In this document: one piece after another, positions 63,501-64,000 of the stretch
Position numbering within the stretch: the stretch's first letter is position 1
Layout: every line of letters begins with the position of its first letter
Assembly (NCBI GenBank): GCA_013433145.1
Contig: CM024169.1
Location: 12,966,817-13,030,816 of the forward strand
Direction of reading: 5' to 3'
DNA length: 64,000 bases
Source of the DNA: Ascaris suum
Lineage: Eukaryota > Nematoda > Chromadorea > Rhabditida > Ascarididae
Position numbers and translations under genes: made by a program
The notes under the pieces: generated by a model
What the model saw: the letters and a program-made list of their open reading frames with translations, nothing else
Databases searched by the model: none
Told to the model about the DNA's origin: nothing

Positions 63501-64000
63501 AAGTGGTACTCACCTGAGGAAAAAAATAGTGGATGAAATTGTTCAGTTGTGAACCACCAAGACCGATTATCAAAATGTTGCCCTCGGTAGCTCTGTCAAT
63601 TTTTAGTGAGCCGGTTAAGAACGGAGGTGCCACAAGTGAGCGCCCCACACCGTTTAACCTACTGTAATCAACTGTCAGTTGGGATGTATCGAAATAATCC
63701 ATTTCCGTAATATCTAAAATAAAGCTTTTTTGATGATTCCCATCATAGTCGCTCTTAAATCTAGCAGTATGCTGCAGATTATATGGATTTAACTGAACGG
63801 ATCATTGATGGAGTACTTACGCTCCTTCATTGACTCTCTTAACATTTTCGGTTTTTTATGCATCCTGCATCCGGCAATGAATTGACAGAAGTCAAGGTAT
63901 ATCTTCCTTCCTAATGAACAGTAATGCTCAGCTATCGCTTCTAATGTAACGTTTATCAATAAGATCATAAAATAAGGCTGCTCAGGAGTTGATCTCTTTT
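60544..64000 (-). CDS. METTL13-like methyltransferase, copy D (5' end outside window)
   Basis: The exons seen, in gene order, are 63906-63821, 63713-63514, 63194-63059, 62818-62684, 61869-61811, 61300-61232 and 60648-60544. All join in frame and end in TAG. Internal exon lengths (86, 200, 136, 135, 59, 69) equal those of A, B and C. Motifs are ILIIGLGGSQ, IELEQSIVETARKYFG, FDAIYMDVCPTGF, MCPTSIFLDD, and strand 5 TMVSKMLVFTER, then VADLYRKYFANC. The last exon is short (VLVCSGDMIQKERFNLNF through FYEDIGVTS) and lacks the double Cys-Cys tail. The exon at 63906-63821 was placed by length and phase; its sequence is only weakly like the other copies. The membrane anchor, if present, lies beyond the window. 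D is the most diverged copy and lies in very AT-rich DNA. Confidence 0.85.
60860..61145 (+). CDS. Open frame on the opposite strand within an intron of copy D
   Basis: The frame is open from ATG 60867 for about 90 codons, with six Cys (for example CRQFQDVDRCTNSVMQI and EKRTCAEKALTTFCQQ). The host intron is 583 bp. It could be a small secreted Cys-rich protein or one exon of one, but no signal peptide or splice partner is evident. It could also be chance. Confidence 0.25.

Overview
The window is nuclear DNA of a nematode. Coding exons are short (59 to 297 nt), start mostly after TTTCAG/TTTTAG-type acceptors and sit in AT-rich introns. One gene carries two major sperm protein (MSP) domains. Several start codons lie 4 nt downstream of a splice-acceptor-like sequence with no exon before it, as expected for spliced-leader trans-splicing. 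The genus cannot be named from the sequence; a parasitic clade III (spirurid or ascarid-like) worm is only a guess. Nearly all coding sequence is split among small exons, so most long open frames are not genes. The models below were built by joining exons by eye with phase checks.

Layout. 1-1629: no recognisable gene. 1630-4778 (-): complete six-exon aquaglyceroporin, 291 aa. 4785-9170: intergenic, with weak open frames and one copy of a dispersed repeat. 9171-15558 (-): seven-exon gene for a protein with two MSP domains and a hydrophilic acidic tail; a second copy of the dispersed repeat and an opposite-strand open frame lie in its introns. 15.6-18.5 kb: intergenic with repeat debris.

From 18.5 kb to the end, the window is a tandem array of four genes on the minus strand, A (18513-25509), B (31615-41197), C (47455-53555) and D (60544 to beyond 64000). 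They encode SAM-dependent methyltransferases resembling the C-terminal methyltransferase domain of METTL13 (spermidine-synthase-like fold). A, B and C begin with a one-exon membrane anchor and end with a Cys-Cys/Cys-Cys tail; D lacks that tail. Corresponding internal exons have the same lengths in all copies (86, 200, 136, 135, 59, 69 nt). The A, B and C units are segmental duplications that include flanking DNA and, for B and C, a decayed LINE 3' end. Identity is patchy, which suggests repeated gene conversion.

Between and inside these genes are copy-specific expansions of simple repeats: a 178-bp array in an intron of A, 30-bp minisatellites upstream of A and C, and a 51-bp minisatellite in the enlarged first intron of B. 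Introns of the three copies also share coding-like blocks that fit no current exon model. These may be relic or alternative exons.

The genes have no obvious shared pathway. The most interesting object is the array: a membrane-anchored, apparently lumen-facing methyltransferase family that is actively duplicating and exchanging sequence.
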